Shown: one piece after another, positions 24,222 to 37,010 of the stretch
How the letters are laid out: each line of letters begins with the position of its first letter
How positions within the stretch are numbered: the stretch's first letter is position 1
Source of the DNA: Paracentrotus lividus
Lineage: Eukaryota; Echinodermata; Echinoidea; Camarodonta; Echinidae
Length of the DNA stretch: 64,000 nt
Reading direction: 5' to 3'
NCBI GenBank assembly: GCA_940671915.1
Contig: CALNVZ010000174.1
Coordinates: 78,662,148 to 78,726,147, forward strand
Notes under the pieces: model-generated
Told to the model about the DNA's origin: nothing
Databases searched by the model: none
Seen by the model: the letters and a program-made list of their open reading frames with translations, nothing else
Program-made: the position numbers and the translations under genes

Positions 24222-26073
24222 TTCACACAAAGATTAGCCCAGCTTTTCCGAGATTAAAAAATTAAGAAAAAAAATAAGATGTCCAGAATGATATGGTATC
24301 CTTGAGGAGAAGAAGAAATAAGGAAGAAAACATGCTGCATAGCATAATGGCTGAAGTAATTTTACTCTTTTATCTCGTAAATGAACCTCATATGGCTCTA
24401 CCATCACTTATAAACTGTGCATAATCTGTTTTCCAAAATAAATAGTGACATAAAAGAGGAAAACTAGTATAGGTCCTATAACCACAGTCCTATAGCACTC
24501 GATCTTCGTAGATAAAGACCATAGTCGGCAGATTCGAGATCCTCTTCACGCCCACCCCTTTTGGCAAGTCGGCGGATTGCACAATGGCGGATCTACGGGG
24601 GGGGGGGGTTAGGGCGCTTAACCCCCCCCCCCTCCCCTTGGGCTCCCTATAAAAAGAAAATATTAATAAAAATAAATTAACAAATCCTACCTTTAAGAAT
24701 TGTAGAAATGATGACTAAAGTACTATGCATCAGATTGCACAATTTCAAATGTCAAATTGAAAAGCGCCCTACGTGGAAGGGGGATACCCCCTTTCCACAC
24801 TCTCCCCCCCCCTCGGGCCTTTGCGCCCTCGCAGTGCCTGGCTAACAAATTTTCATCTGGGTAACCCCCCCCTCCAGCAAACCGCCCCTGATACGGTCAT
24901 GATTAAGAAGGTCAGAATTGAATGATTTTCTAAAGCCCCCCCCCTCAAAAAAAAAATATATATATATATCACTTATCGAGAAGGAGAAACAAATAATGGA
25001 ATTACACTTAGTTTAGTAGGGATAGGACCTATAGACATAGAGCATATATTAGGGACCTCTTTTGTAAGAAAGGGAATATAAGAAGATGGGCTCAGTTTTA
25101 TTTTATTTCATTTGTTCATTCTTTGTATCAGAAAAGATATATTGTTCAGTTTGTGTTGATAAATGCGGTACAATTGTCAGAAAAGGCCACTGGTTGGAAA
25201 GGCCTAGGTCGCAAATCGAATACTAAAAAAGTCCAGAAGCGTATCCAAGCGCATCCACTCATTGAATACACATTAAATTTAAATCGGAAAATTTCGGCGG
25301 CTCATCACGCGCCCTGCATGGCGCCACCGACTATTTTCCCATTCTGGATCCGCCACTGGAAGTCCATCTCGTTGGGCTTTCACTACAACACCGAATTCTA
25401 CCGTGACAGAAATGTCTGATTGAATGCAAAATATTTTGTTTTTCTTGATTTACTCAAATGAACTTTCATGGACTTGGTTGTTCCTACAATAATTGTTTTT
25501 GACGACAAATAATGTTGCATTCCAAAAAGTCTACAGCAACTTTCCTCTATAGTCAGACCGTGTGATCATAGCTCTTTATAGAACTTTCAAGTTCGAATGA
25601 AAGCAACAACAACAAACAAAAATAAAAAAAAAATGAACAAGCAGCATGAACATAAGAATTTAAACTCATCATTGGGTATAACACAATATTAAGGAGGCCT
25701 ACAGGGCTATAGTGTCCATCATTGGCGGCAATGCTGGGGTGGGGGACGGGGGGACAGGGGACGTGTTCCCCTGGATTTTTTTTTCTGGGGGATCGACCCC
25801 CACCCCGACTTTAAAGATTGACAAAATATAAATATAATATGTATAATTAGACTGAGTAAATTTACTGCTCCGCGCTTCCGCGCTCGAAAACAAACTGACA
25901 GACAACGATTAAACGAAATTCTCTTATATGTTTTACTGTTCAACGCTTTATTCTTAATTGTCATTAGTTTAAGATACTGTGCGAAGTGGGTCATTCTGTT
26001 TCGAATTTTGGGTATACAAAATTAATATATGTATCTTTGGAATGCTTTAATTATTCCACTCGAGTGTTTCCAC

Positions 26074-26150
26074 CCCCCCCCCCCCGTCATAAATCGCCGC
26101 CCCTTCGGCTTCCATAAGACTACTTTCTTTGATATGCCCTTGTTGTACAT
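26074..26150. other. Spacer of the large palindrome
   Basis: Unique 77-bp centre between the arms. It begins with a run of about 13 C and continues GTCATAAATCGCC... to ...TGTTGTACAT. It is not mirrored in itself and does not look like the common PacBio hairpin adapter. Confidence 0.85.
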
Positions 26151-29100
26151 GTGGAAACACTCGAGTGGAATAATTAAAGCATTCCAAAGATACATATATT
26201 AATTTTGTATACCCAAAATTCGAAACAGAATGACCCACTTCGCACAGTATGCTTAAACTAATGACAATTAAGAATAAAGCGTTGGAACAGCTAAAACATA
26301 TAAAGAGAATTTCGTTTAATCGTTGTCTGTCAGTTTGTTTTCGAGCGCGAAGCGCGAGCAGTAAATTTTACTCAGTCTAATTATACATATTATATTTATA
26401 TTTTGTCAATCTTTAAAAGTCGGGGGTGGGGGTCGATCCCCCAGAAAAAAAAATCCAGGGGAACACGTCCCCTGTCCCCCCGTCCCCCACCCCAGCATTG
26501 CCGCCAATGATGGACACTATAGCCCTGTAGGCCTCCTTAATGATTGTGTTATACCCAATGATGAGTTTAAATTCTTATGTTCATGCTGCTTGTTCATTTT
26601 TTTTTTATTTTTTGTTGTTGTTGTTGCTTTCATTCGAACTTGAAAGTTCTATAAAGAGCTATGATCACACGGTCTGACTATAGAGGAAAGTTGCTGTAGA
26701 CTTTTTGGAATGCAACATATTTGTCGTCAAAACAATTATTGTAGGAACAACCCAAGTCCATGAAAGTTCATTTTGAGTAAATCAAGAAAAACAAAATATT
26801 TTGCATTCAATTCAGACATTTCTGTCACGGTAGAATTCGGTGTTGTAGTGAAAGCCCAACGAGATGGACTTCCAGTGGCGGATCCAGAATGGGAAAATAG
26901 TGGTGGCGCCATGCAGGGCGCGTGATGAGCCGCCGAAATTTTCCGATTTTAAATTTAATGTGTATTCAATGAGTGGATGCGCTTGGATACGCTTCTGGAC
27001 TTTTTTAGGTATTCGATTGCGACCTAGGCCTTTTCCAACCAGTGGCCTTTTCTGACAATTGTACCGCATTTATCAACACAAACTGAACAATATATCTTTT
27101 CTGATACAAAGAATGAACAAATGAAATAAAATAAAACTGAGCCCATCTTCTTATATTCCCTTTCTTACAAAAGAGGTCCCTAAATAATGCTCTATGTCTA
27201 TAGGTCCTATCCCTACTAAACTAAGTGTAATTCGCATTATTTGTTTCTCCTTCTCGATAAGTGATATATATATATATTTTTTTTTTGAGGGGGGGGGGGC
27301 TTTAGAAAATTCATTCAATTCTGACCTTCTTAATCATGACCGTATCAGGGGCGTTTGCTAGGGGGGGGGTTACCCAGAGTGAAAATTTGTAGCCAGGCAC
27401 TGCGAGGGCGCAAAGCGCCCGAGGGGGGGGGAGAGGTGTGGAAAGGGGGTATCCCCTTCCACGTAGGGCGCTTTTCAATTTGACATTTGAAATTGTGCAA
27501 TCTGATGCATAGTACTTTAGTCATCATTTCTACAATTCTTAAAGGTAGGATTTGTAAATTTATTTTATTAATATTTTCTTTTTATAGGGAGCCCAAGGGG
27601 AGGGGGGGGGGGTTAAGCGCCCTAACCCCCCCCCCTCGTAGGATCCGCCATTGTGCAATCCGCCGACTTGCCAAAAGGGGTGGGCGTGAAGAGGATCTCG
27701 AATCTGCCGACTATGGTCTTTATCTACGAAGATCGAGTGCTTATAGGACTGTGGTTATAGGACCTATACTAGTTTTCCTCTTTTATGTCACTATTTATTT
27801 TGGAAAACAGATTATGCACAGTTTATAAGTGATGGTAGAGCCATATGAGGTTTCATTTACGAGATAAAAGAGTAAAATTACTTCAGCCATTATGCTATGC
27901 AGCATGTTTTCTTCCTTATTTCTTTTCTCCTCAAGGATACCATATCATTCTGGACATCTTATTTTTTTTCTTAATTTTTTAATCTCGGAAAAGCTGGGCT
28001 AATCTTTGTGTGAAATGACGACAATACGGCCGTTTACGTGCGATGATTTATTTAGGTTCAACAATGTGTGAGTAATGTAGAGTTTGTTATGATTTGGTCA
28101 TTGTGGAAGTAAATATTTAAAGATGTAATGTTAGACTATACCAATGTGTAGTCCCATGTGTTGTCATAATTGTTAGTGCCGTGATGCGTGTCTGAGTCCT
28201 CTGACTCTCACACTTATGCATGGTCAATTCATAATTGACCTTATACTGGGAAGTACCTTACTGCATGCTGCAGCAGTTTACTTCCAATGGAAAGTCAATG
28301 CAGAAAAGTGTCTTGAGCAGCTCAAGCCAAGTCAAGGTGGCCGGTGGCATATATCCTAAAAAGGGTTTACAAATTCTTCTAAACAAAATTAAAAATATAT
28401 TTAATAGGAAGAATGATATTGCAATGAGACTATAGATTATCTTAATTCATTTTGAGGTAGGTTTAAAGATGGTTTCACTAATTTATTATTGAGAAGTTCC
28501 CTCAGCAACCAAGAGGGTGACACACAGCCATTTTTCAGTACTGACTGATGTTGGTTTGCAGCTGTATGTGTCCGACTCTGAGCTTGTCATTTTGTCAACC
28601 GACGGAGATGGCTATGGATGTTGCCTTAAACATGAACACGACCAAGGAGTGTATTTGGTATTCCCATGAATTATTCCTTATTTTGTTTTTTGACAGCTCA
28701 GCACTGTCAGAGACAGAGTGTTTCTATATCTACGACTGTTCAATTAGTAAAGAACAACTTTTTCAGATCTTCCAAAACTATAACCCATCTATTTCTAATC
28801 GAGATATCTAGATACTTAATGCATGAGGACTTGTAATTAATTAGGTCAGACAGACTTGACAAGGCTACCTATTTTATCTGTTAATAAATTGTTATTTTCT
28901 TTTCAGGAACATGGATCATCTCACAGAAACTGTATCCTTGACATGTGTCATTATAGACATTAACATTGATTTAAGTTTATACAACTACAAGTTTGCCAAA
29001 CAGCTGAATCTGAAATCAAGTTTTAAATCAAAATAGGTAGTTTGAACTTGTCACAGCATGAATTATATATCACCCACTGTGCTTCAAGCATAGTAAAATT

Positions 29101-30517
29101 GCAATCTTCTCTAATAGTAGGGATGGCCACACAACAGCAAAAAGCCACTAGAACGGTTTCCACTTCACTGTATGGATGTAGTCACCCATGCATTTACAAT
29201 GCAAACAATAACCCATGCACTGCCTACTCAATAATACACAGGCAGAGGAATAGCAAAATTTTCAGTAAAAAACAGCTTTCAAAATTGTCATTTGGCCAGT
29301 GGTAAATATCAATCATTTTTATTCTTAATTGGTCAGCTTCTTCCTTAGAAAATACCTCAGCAGGTGATCAACTTTTCCTGTTGAAAAAATTGATATGAAA
29401 ACAAATACAGCGTGTTCAAAGTGATGCTTGTGTGTGATGTGTGTTATGACTGGAATTTCTCATTATTGGAATAGATTCAGAAAAGGAAAAGTGGATATCT
29501 ATAAAATGTAACTATTTTTGAACAAAAAATGTATTGGGATGAAAAACAAAGAACAACGTTTACCACTGGCCATTTAAGTTTTAAAATTATTCTACCCTCT
29601 CCAACACTCAGCTCTGAGCCACACCACCATGAAATAGTCTATTGTCTAGGGTGTTCCTATTGAAACATGCCCTATGGAGTATTTTTCCACGGTGGTCATA
29701 TTGGATCACATACGGTAACATACCTGTCAAACCATCAGTTTTGTTGGCATAACTTTTTGTATAATCTATTCATACGCCTCAATTATGTTACTATAATCTC
29801 ATTTCATGTTGATACACACATAGAAAATGTTTGGTATGATTTGGTTGAATAAATCAAAGACAAAAGGACCATAAACTTGAGCTTTTATTGCATTTTCTGG
29901 CTTTGTCTGAAACTTGTAAAAGTGTTCTAGCAGCTCATTGGTAATCTGAGACACTCTTTGGGTCATATCTTTGAAATGGAACACCCAATTGTGATAATTC
30001 AACTACCAAAATCTTTCTTTTAAAATGCTCTATCCAATTAGCCTAGCAAAAACAACTTTAAAATAATTTAAATTTTTAGTGGACATCCCTACTAATAGTA
30101 ATAGTATAGTTGTTACAAACAGATAAGGAAGATGAGAAGAAGAAGGAGATACCAAAGATATACACATTGAAATGTAGAAGAAATGATGAAAATAAGCAAA
30201 TTAAGAATAGAGAGAAAAAGGAAATGAAGTCTTAAGTCAAGACATAAAAATGTAAGATAATTTTGTTTAAATAGTTTTTATAACACTGTCATTCATAATA
30301 TTTGTATTTACACCAAAGTGGAGGAGAAAACAAGTAGCTAAACAAAGAGAGTCTCATAGCATCAATTGATATTATGGTATTGAATTTGTAGATGAAGAAA
30401 AGTAAGGACAGATACAGACTTAAATTTTGAATTTTAAATTTTGTTCTGAGGTCACTTTCATTGCAAATCAGGTGATGTAAGAACACTAATCGATAAATTA
30501 ATATGTTACTTAATATG
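26151..30517. repeat. Right arm of the 8.8-kb palindrome
   Basis: Mirror image of 21737-26073. It continues without a gap into unique NAA20 sequence (exon 3 at 30556), so this arm has the native gene context. It contains the presumed NAA20 promoter region, exon 1 and exon 2. Non-coding content includes a dispersed repeat (27345-27440) and a hairpin of opposed G and C runs around GTTAAGCGCCCTAAC near 27610. Confidence 0.9.
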
Positions 30518-33500
30518 AAATAATAAATAACATTCCTTAACCATATCATGATCAGTATGGGATTCCATTTTATCTTCAATACTTGGCTCATTGGCCTGAA
30601 TATGTTCAAGTTTGTGAAGCCCCTGGTGGCCAGATCATGGGATACAGTGAGTAGAAATCCACCATTTCTTCATTTCTTAAGCAATACAAATTTTTACTTG
30701 AGAAGATTATTGTGTAAATAAAAGTATTGTAGACACTGTCATTTATTGCTTATTTTCGTTCATTTGAATGTCATCCAATCTATACACAATTTTTTTTAAA
30801 AGAGAGATTTTTGGCTTGTCTTTGAATTTAACATTCATTCAATAGATCTTTGGAAACTCAATGAGAGGTTGTACACATCCCATTCGTGTAAAATGAGCAC
30901 AAATACTCTAAAGTGAAGTTATAACAAGGCAATTATCCCGGTCCTAATTCATGAAAAATATATTTACTATTAAGGAGAACTTCATTCCATTAAGGTGTAA
31001 TTTGCTCTGTCCCAAGCACCTTGTAATGAGAATGGACTGTATTATCAAAGTTGCTTTAATCTTATTCTTAAGTTATAATGGATAACGATACTCTGTAATG
31101 GAAATGAATTATTCATAATATTGTTTCTAAAGTGAAGTATTATGTTATCCTATCCTATTGTACAGTCATGGGTAAAGCTGAAGGATCTGTTGCACAGGAG
31201 ACTTGGCATGGTCATGTTACTGCATTGTCCGTTGCTCCAGAGTATCGTAGACTGGGATTAGCAGCCATCATGATGAATATCCTTGAAGAGATCTCAGAGA
31301 GGTTGGTGAACAGATATAAGGCCGCCAGAGGGGGCAGTTGGAAGTTTGGTTCCCAACGTGATGCGAAGAATGCAACTATTTTCCCTGAAGGACGTAGCCC
31401 CTGAAGGAAAATGGTCGTATTTGCATCATTGAGGGGACCGTAGTTTCACCAAAGCCTCTGAAGGCCATATACAGTGCGTCCCAAAAAGAACTATACACTT
31501 TTGAAATGATTGCCAAATAATAAATATATGATTTTGGGTAATGAAATTTACATGTATGGAAAGCTCATTATCCCAACTTTCATATGACATCAAAAAGTGT
31601 GAAAATAAGTCATGCATGAATGAGCAGCTTTCACTTTTGTAAAGGGTATGGAAATTAGGGTGCGCAGGAATTGCCCTACCAATTTGTATGAGGAAAGTCA
31701 TTTCTGGAGCTTATGGAATTGAGGATGATATGCAGAATTACTGATCAATTATGATGAGTTGGGGTTTGCTAAGTGAAATTTGTGGGATTGGGGATTACAA
31801 TGTCATGCATGAGTGAACAGGAATATGTATTTCCTATTGTTGCATTGTAACTTTCCAAGGTATATTTAGTGAGGTCTTTCAGTGGTGTGTTTAATCTCTC
31901 CTCCTTTTCTCTCCCTTCCCCCTCTCTCTCTTTGTCTTCATTCCTTTCTCCCTCTCTTCTTTCTTTCTCTCGCGGTCTCTCTCTCTCTCTCTCTTTTGCA
32001 TGGGTCTGTTTTTGACCATTCATATTCATTGGTTTCTACTCCAAATATCCTGACTACCTCCTTGCATCCCGGTCTACTCACATTTACCCAAATTGGGATG
32101 GTTGATGATAATCTATCAATCCATCAGCCACATAAATTAGACAATCAACACCCAGCTAGCAATCACTTAATCAACAGTGTACCAGTTTCCAAATGTTTCA
32201 ACTAATCAATCAAGCATTACATCATCTTCATACAGTTATTTCAATCACCATGTTTTATTGTAATCCAATAAATCAATCACCTCAATCGATCAACCAACCA
32301 ACTATCCAGTCATTTTAGAAATTTGGACTATTGTAAAGGAATATGGTACAGTGTAACACAAATTTGTGAAATTAACATGTCAGTCTTTATTTTCAGTTGA
32401 ATTTTGTTCTTTTCGATTTTACACTTGTTTCATCCATCCTGTAACAAAACAGAAAGGAGGGAAAAAATCTGATAATGCAAAATTAAAATAAACGTCTGTA
32501 CGTTCAATTCTCAACGTGTCCTCCTCCTCTTTCGATGCACAACCTGTTTGTTGAAAAAAAAAATCACCGATGTTGGACATTCAGACAATCCAAAAGATCA
32601 TGAAATCGATCATCAAGAGTGATAAAAAATCTTACCCTGCATCTCACCTGTTCTGCACCCCATCCTGACTACCACGAACACACCACCGAATACAACTTGG
32701 AAAGTTACAATGCAACAACAATAGGAAATACATATTCCTGTTCACTCATGCATGACATTGTTATCCCCAATTCCACAAATTTCACTTAGCAAACCCCAAC
32801 TCATCATAATTGATCAGTAATTCTGCATATCATCCCTCAATTCCATAAGCTCCAAATGACTTTCTTCGTACAAATGAGTAGGGCAATTCCTGCGCACCCT
32901 AATTTCCATACCCTTTACAAAAGTGAACGCTGCTCATTCATGCATGACTTATTTTCACACTTTTTGATGTCATATGAAAGTTGGGATAATGAACTTTCCA
33001 TACATGTAAATTTCATTACCTTAAATCACAATTTTTTTTATTTGGCAGCCATTTCAAAAGTGTATAGTTCTTTTTGGGACGCACTGTATATCTGGTTTAT
33101 ATCCGTTATCGAATGCAAGATATTTTGAAATACACTCCGATCTCTTTTATCCGGCCATGTTAGGACAGAACCCATATGGCCGTTTATGAGAATAATGCAT
33201 AGCTTATGTACTGGGACACCATGTAGCATTTCTATCAAAATGTATAGGGGGAGGATTAAATAAACTTGAGGGGAAGGATTCATAGGGTGGATGGTTGTAA
33301 ATAATCATAATGTCCTCCCTTAATTATTAAGATGTATAAACATTATCAATAGATCAAAAATACAAGTTTTCTACTTCAAGATTAAATGAAAACAAAAATT
33401 GGATTAGAAATTTATGGAAGGGGAACTTGTTGAAGGCTCTTCTTCAAGTGATGATTGTTGAAGGGAATCTTTTACAGTAGCTGAGTTTTACATTTTGAAA

Positions 33501-34401
33501 GTCATTTCATAAACATCATTTATAAGACTATTGCACACTAAGATTTGTTTGATCAATATCAAGAAAGAAGCTGAAAACTAATCAATGCTGTGCCATCATT
33601 TCTACAGGAAAGACTGTTACTTTGTTGATCTGTTTGTTCGTGTATCAAATGAGATTGCAACCAGCATGTACACCCGTCTAGGTTACACCGTCTACAGGAA
33701 AGTCTTAGAGTACTACTCAGGAGATCCAGACGAGGATGCTTACGGTTAGTATACATTCATGTTTCTTTGATGGTATTAACAGAGAGAGGATACTTTTACA
33801 TGTCTTTGTCATTTGAATGCAAAGAACTTTTATTCAGTCTTTGCCCATGATTATTTTATATGACAAAAAAGAGCATTTCTATTTGTCTATTATGCACTGG
33901 AGAGGACATGCGTAAATTTCTTTCGTTAAGGAGGGGATGATCAGGGCCCGGTTGCATAAAGAGATACTGTTATAGTAACTTTGCCATCAATGGTAACTAC
34001 CATGGCAACATTGCTCAACAGCCAATCAGTATACAGTATTTCATAAAAGTTACCATTGATGGCAAAGTAACTGTAATGGTAAATCTTTATGCAACGGGCC
34101 CTATTCATCATTCTCCCACTAACAAATGAAAGTGTGTCCAACTACGCTGATGCTATTATGTAAGGTACATTAAGGTATTGAAAATGTCACTATCTGATAA
34201 CTGAACTTTTTATTATGAATACCCAAAATCAATGGAGTTGCTCTTCATATATCAAGATCGGTTAATTTAAATTATTATTAACCAATGAATGCATTCATGT
34301 TTTCCATTTTGACAGATATGCGGAAAGCGTTGAGTAAAGACAAGGACAAGAAATCTGTGATTCCTCTCAAGAATCCAGTCCGACCAGAGGAGGTTGAATG
34401 A
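28015..34401 (+). CDS. NAA20: N-alpha-acetyltransferase 20, NatB catalytic subunit (6 exons, 175 aa)
   Basis: NatB acetylates nascent proteins starting Met-Asp, Met-Glu, Met-Asn or Met-Gln at the ribosome. NAA20 is its GNAT-fold catalytic subunit and pairs with NAA25. Exons: 28015-28067, 28907-28931, 30556-30646, 31166-31301, 33608-33744, 34316-34401. All sites are GT-AG, phases agree, and the total is 528 nt including TGA. The protein starts MTTIRPFTCDDLFRFNN and continues NMDHLTET, YGIPFYLQYLAHWPEY, MGKAEGSVAQETWHGHVTAL, the acetyl-CoA loop RRLGLA, then CYFVDLFVRVSN, LGYTVYRKVLEYY, DPDEDAY and VRPEEVE. Human NAA20 is 178 aa and near-identical in these blocks. Exon 2 is a 25-nt microexon. 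Exons 1-2 lie inside the palindrome arm. Intron 4 carries a TIR transposon and intron 5 a MITE. Confidence 0.97.
31472..33086. mobile_element. Non-autonomous TA-flanked transposon with TIRs of about 388 bp
   Basis: Ends are CAGTGCGTCCCAAAAAGAAC and its complement at 33067-33086. The TIRs are 31472-31859 and about 32698-33086. It is flanked on both sides by TA (31470-31471; 33087-33088), which with the terminal sequence suggests a Tc1/mariner-type element. The interior (about 31860-32697) has a CT-rich microsatellite and no transposase. It lies in NAA20 intron 4. Confidence 0.85.
33943..34102. mobile_element. MITE of about 160 bp (AGGGCCCGGTTGCATAAA ends)
   Basis: The left end AGGGCCCGGTTGCATAAAGA is mirrored by TCTTTATGCAACGGGCCCT. 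Mirroring continues through CTTTGCCATCAATGGTAAC / GTTACCATTGATGGCAAAG, so almost the whole element folds. It lies in NAA20 intron 5. A diverged second copy is at about 43145-43600. Confidence 0.85.
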
Positions 34402-35432
34402 CAATGAGCTGGTAAACTTGACTTGGAGCATTGCAGTATAGGACAACACCGTGAAATTCATTGCAAGAAACCATGGACAGGAGAGATATAACTTTGTCCG
34501 TGATCAACGGAGATGTCAAAGATCTTTTCAAAATTTTCCTAAGCGGCGATTTAAGCCACATTACTCTAAAACCGGAAACAATTGGCGACATGAATCTTTC
34601 GCGAATGGGAGCCTCTGGCCTTTTTCTTGGCATGAAACTATTACGAATTGCCAAGTCAACTTTTCTGTAGAGTGTACAGTTTTGTACTGGCATAAATGCA
34701 TTGTGTAAACATATATTTTCGAGGGCAATTTACTTTTGCAAATCTTGCCTCATAATGCCTGCATTTTTCTTTAGAAAATAGACAACCAAAACAACTGGCC
34801 TCATTATGTTAAGATATTGCTCTCAACTTGTTTGGGACATACAGCACAGTGTGTTAGTTTCAATGACACTTTTGCACACAACATTGCATCATGTAGGTAT
34901 TGCATACGCTATGCTTTTCTTGCTGCAACATACACCTCACATATAGTGCATAATGTACTACATGTTTTTTTGTATCTCCATATATTGGACCAGTGTACTG
35001 AATTGTGAATAGTAATGTTTCTTCCCTGGGGACCTACACCGAGAACAACCTACAATACTTTGAATCCACTTTGTATACATTGGCAGAACAATTCTGGACA
35101 GGATTGTTTACCGTTTTCCAGAGTGGTGTTTTAAACTGCAGACAATTTTTGTCTGTGGATTATTCAAATGTGAAACAATGGACAAAGATTTTTGCGCTGT
35201 TTCACATGCCGCTCTGTGGGTATCAAGTAGACAATGCCAGTTTGTCTAGAGTTGTATCACCTTTGTGAATTTGGGTCCATGTCTTGCATTATCTGGCAAT
35301 CTTTTGACAAGCTGTCAAGTTTGCCAAGAACTACCCTTGTTTAAAAAGCATCTAGAATTTGAATGTTAATAAACAGGTGTATTAATTGATATATTTATGT
35401 TGTTCAGCTTCATTAGGCCAGGTATAAAGATG
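34402..35432. other. Presumed NAA20 3' UTR and downstream sequence
   Basis: Follows the NAA20 stop codon directly. Short frames here lack family motifs. An AATAAA-like end cannot be placed with confidence. No other gene is seen. Confidence 0.4.
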
Positions 35433-35680
35433 CCAACACTAAGGAATAATTAGAACATTAGAAATTGGAATGCAAATCATGCAAATAGTTAAAACAGCTG
35501 AAACATATTTCTTGTTAACAATAGAAAGAAATCTATTGATTTGAACTCATTCCCAAAATTTAATGAGGCAAAATGTTGTTATTCATGCTTTCTCTCGTAA
35601 GAAGTCATTTGTTTCAGCTGTTTTAACTATTTGCATTGTTTGCGTTCTAATTTCTAATATTCTAATTATGTAGTGTTGGC
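35433..35680. mobile_element. MITE of about 250 bp with TIRs of about 70 bp
   Basis: GCCAACACTAAGGAATAATT at the left is mirrored by AATTATGTAGTGTTGGC at the right. CATTAGAAATTGGAATGC / GCGTTCTAATTTCTAAT and ATAGTTAAAACAGCTGAAAC / GTTTCAGCTGTTTTAACTAT also pair. No coding sequence. It lies downstream of NAA20. Confidence 0.8.
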
Positions 35681-36411
35681 TTCTCTGCAGGTATGGTTGA
35701 AGCTGCAAAAATTGGGATATCTTCTGTGTGCGTTGATACTCATTTGTGAATACTCACTGTGAATTAACTGACCGTAATATAAGTTTTGTGCAGTGTAGTA
35801 TATGTCCTATTAAAGCAAAATGCTCCAAGCTAAGTTTACCGATTTGCTGCAATATTGTAAGGTTATTATTATTATTATTATTTTGCTTTTGTAGGAGTGT
35901 TGCTTTTACCCCAATAATGAATAGAGAATGAAAATGCATATTTACAATGCACAAAATGTGCAATGACTCTAATAATGCCACCAAAATCAAAATCACCTTT
36001 TCTCCATCTTGCAGATTTAACATCAAAAAGTTTGGAAAGGTTTATTTTGTATTTATTTGTTGCAAAATGAACAGTGCATCTCGTTTTTCAATTTGATGGT
36101 AAAAGATAAAATGGCAAATTGATGATTTTTGTTGTTTAGTAAAATTCTATGCTTTGTAAACAGAAATAAGCTCAATAATAAGGGTTAAATTATGTTCATA
36201 TAACTTGATTTAAAATAATAATAATCTCCAATTACAATGACTATAAATTTCTGTGACATTTGATCCATTTCTACTGTTCATGTTTTATATTGTATTAAAA
36301 GCATAGATTTTTGTAATCTGATTAAAATGTATTCATCTGTGATAACTGTGAAATGTTTGTGTTTATAAAGTCCACCCGTGTTTAAATGAGCCAGATACAA
36401 GATTGTGTTTA

Positions 36412-37010
36412 CAGGAGGACTCCAGGCTGAAATTAAAAAGCTTTGTTAAGTAAAGTGAAATTTAACAAGCACAACACAGAAAATTTCATCGAAAACGGAT
36501 GAAAACTAAGGAAGTTATGCATTTTTTAGGTATTGAGTTTTTTTCTCACAAAACAGTTCTTGGCAGGTCTCATGAATATTTGAATATTCAAATGAGCAAA
36601 CTGATGATGTCACAATCCCCCTACTTCTTGTGTATTTTATCATATGAAATCGTATTTATCACAGTTTTTCATATATTGCATATACAGAAAATCTATCCCT
36701 CATACTGAAATGAGTAAAAGCACTTGTGACCATGAACATTCCACAATGATTAATCCCTGTTTTTATGTCCTTGGGGCAGAAAATCTTTATAATTGGTATT
36801 TCATATAATAAAATACAAAGGAAGTAGGGGGACTGAGACATCATCAGGTTGCCAATTTGAATATGGCAAGAACTGTTTCCTAAACAAAATTCAAAACCTA
36901 AGAAAATTCATAAGTTTGCTATTTCTCATCGATTTTGATGAAATTTTCAGTGTTGTGCTTTTTAGATTTTACTTTATTTTTTCTAATAATGCAAACTCCA
37001 GCCCGGAGGA
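36412..37010. mobile_element. TIR element of about 600 bp between NAA20 and CRNKL1
   Basis: GACTCCAGGCTGAAATT...AAGCACAACACAGAAAATTT at the left is mirrored by AAATTTTCAGTGTTGTGCTT...AACTCCAGCCCGGAG at the right. The inner block CATCGAAAACGGATGAAAAC opposes CTCATCGATTTTGATG. The core has mirrored ATGATGTCACAATCCCCCTA / GGGGGACTGAGACATCATC. It shares its subterminal module with the other long-TIR elements in this window. Confidence 0.75.

Larger units (their letters stand above)
21737..26073. repeat. Left arm of an 8.8-kb palindrome
   Basis: Reads as the reverse complement of 26151-30517 along its whole length. Outer boundary: CATATTAAGTAACATATTAA here against its complement ending at 30517. 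Inner boundary: CTCGAGTGTTTCCAC at 26059-26073. In the stretches I compared by eye, differences are mostly single-base length changes in homopolymers with few substitutions. It holds mirror copies of NAA20 exons 1 and 2 (listed separately). Confidence 0.9.

Noticed and set aside
26074..26150. Palindrome spacer as a leftover long-read sequencing adapter
   Set aside because: The spacer does not resemble the common hairpin adapter (no CTCTCTC...GAGAGAG stem), so an adapter remnant is not supported, although a fold-back artefact remains possible.
25123..27069. Frames of 85-98 codons (ending ...RHWKSISLGFHYN) in both palindrome arms
   Set aside because: They run through a dispersed repeat with GGATCCGCCA motifs, lack splice structure or known domains, and appear twice only because of the palindrome.
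31882..32205. 107-codon frame in NAA20 intron 4
   Set aside because: It is the CT-rich interior of the TIR transposon, low complexity and with no transposase motifs.
34451..34708. Frames of 69-108 codons on both strands after the NAA20 stop
   Set aside because: They lie in the presumed NAA20 3' UTR, overlap each other on opposite strands and show no domain.
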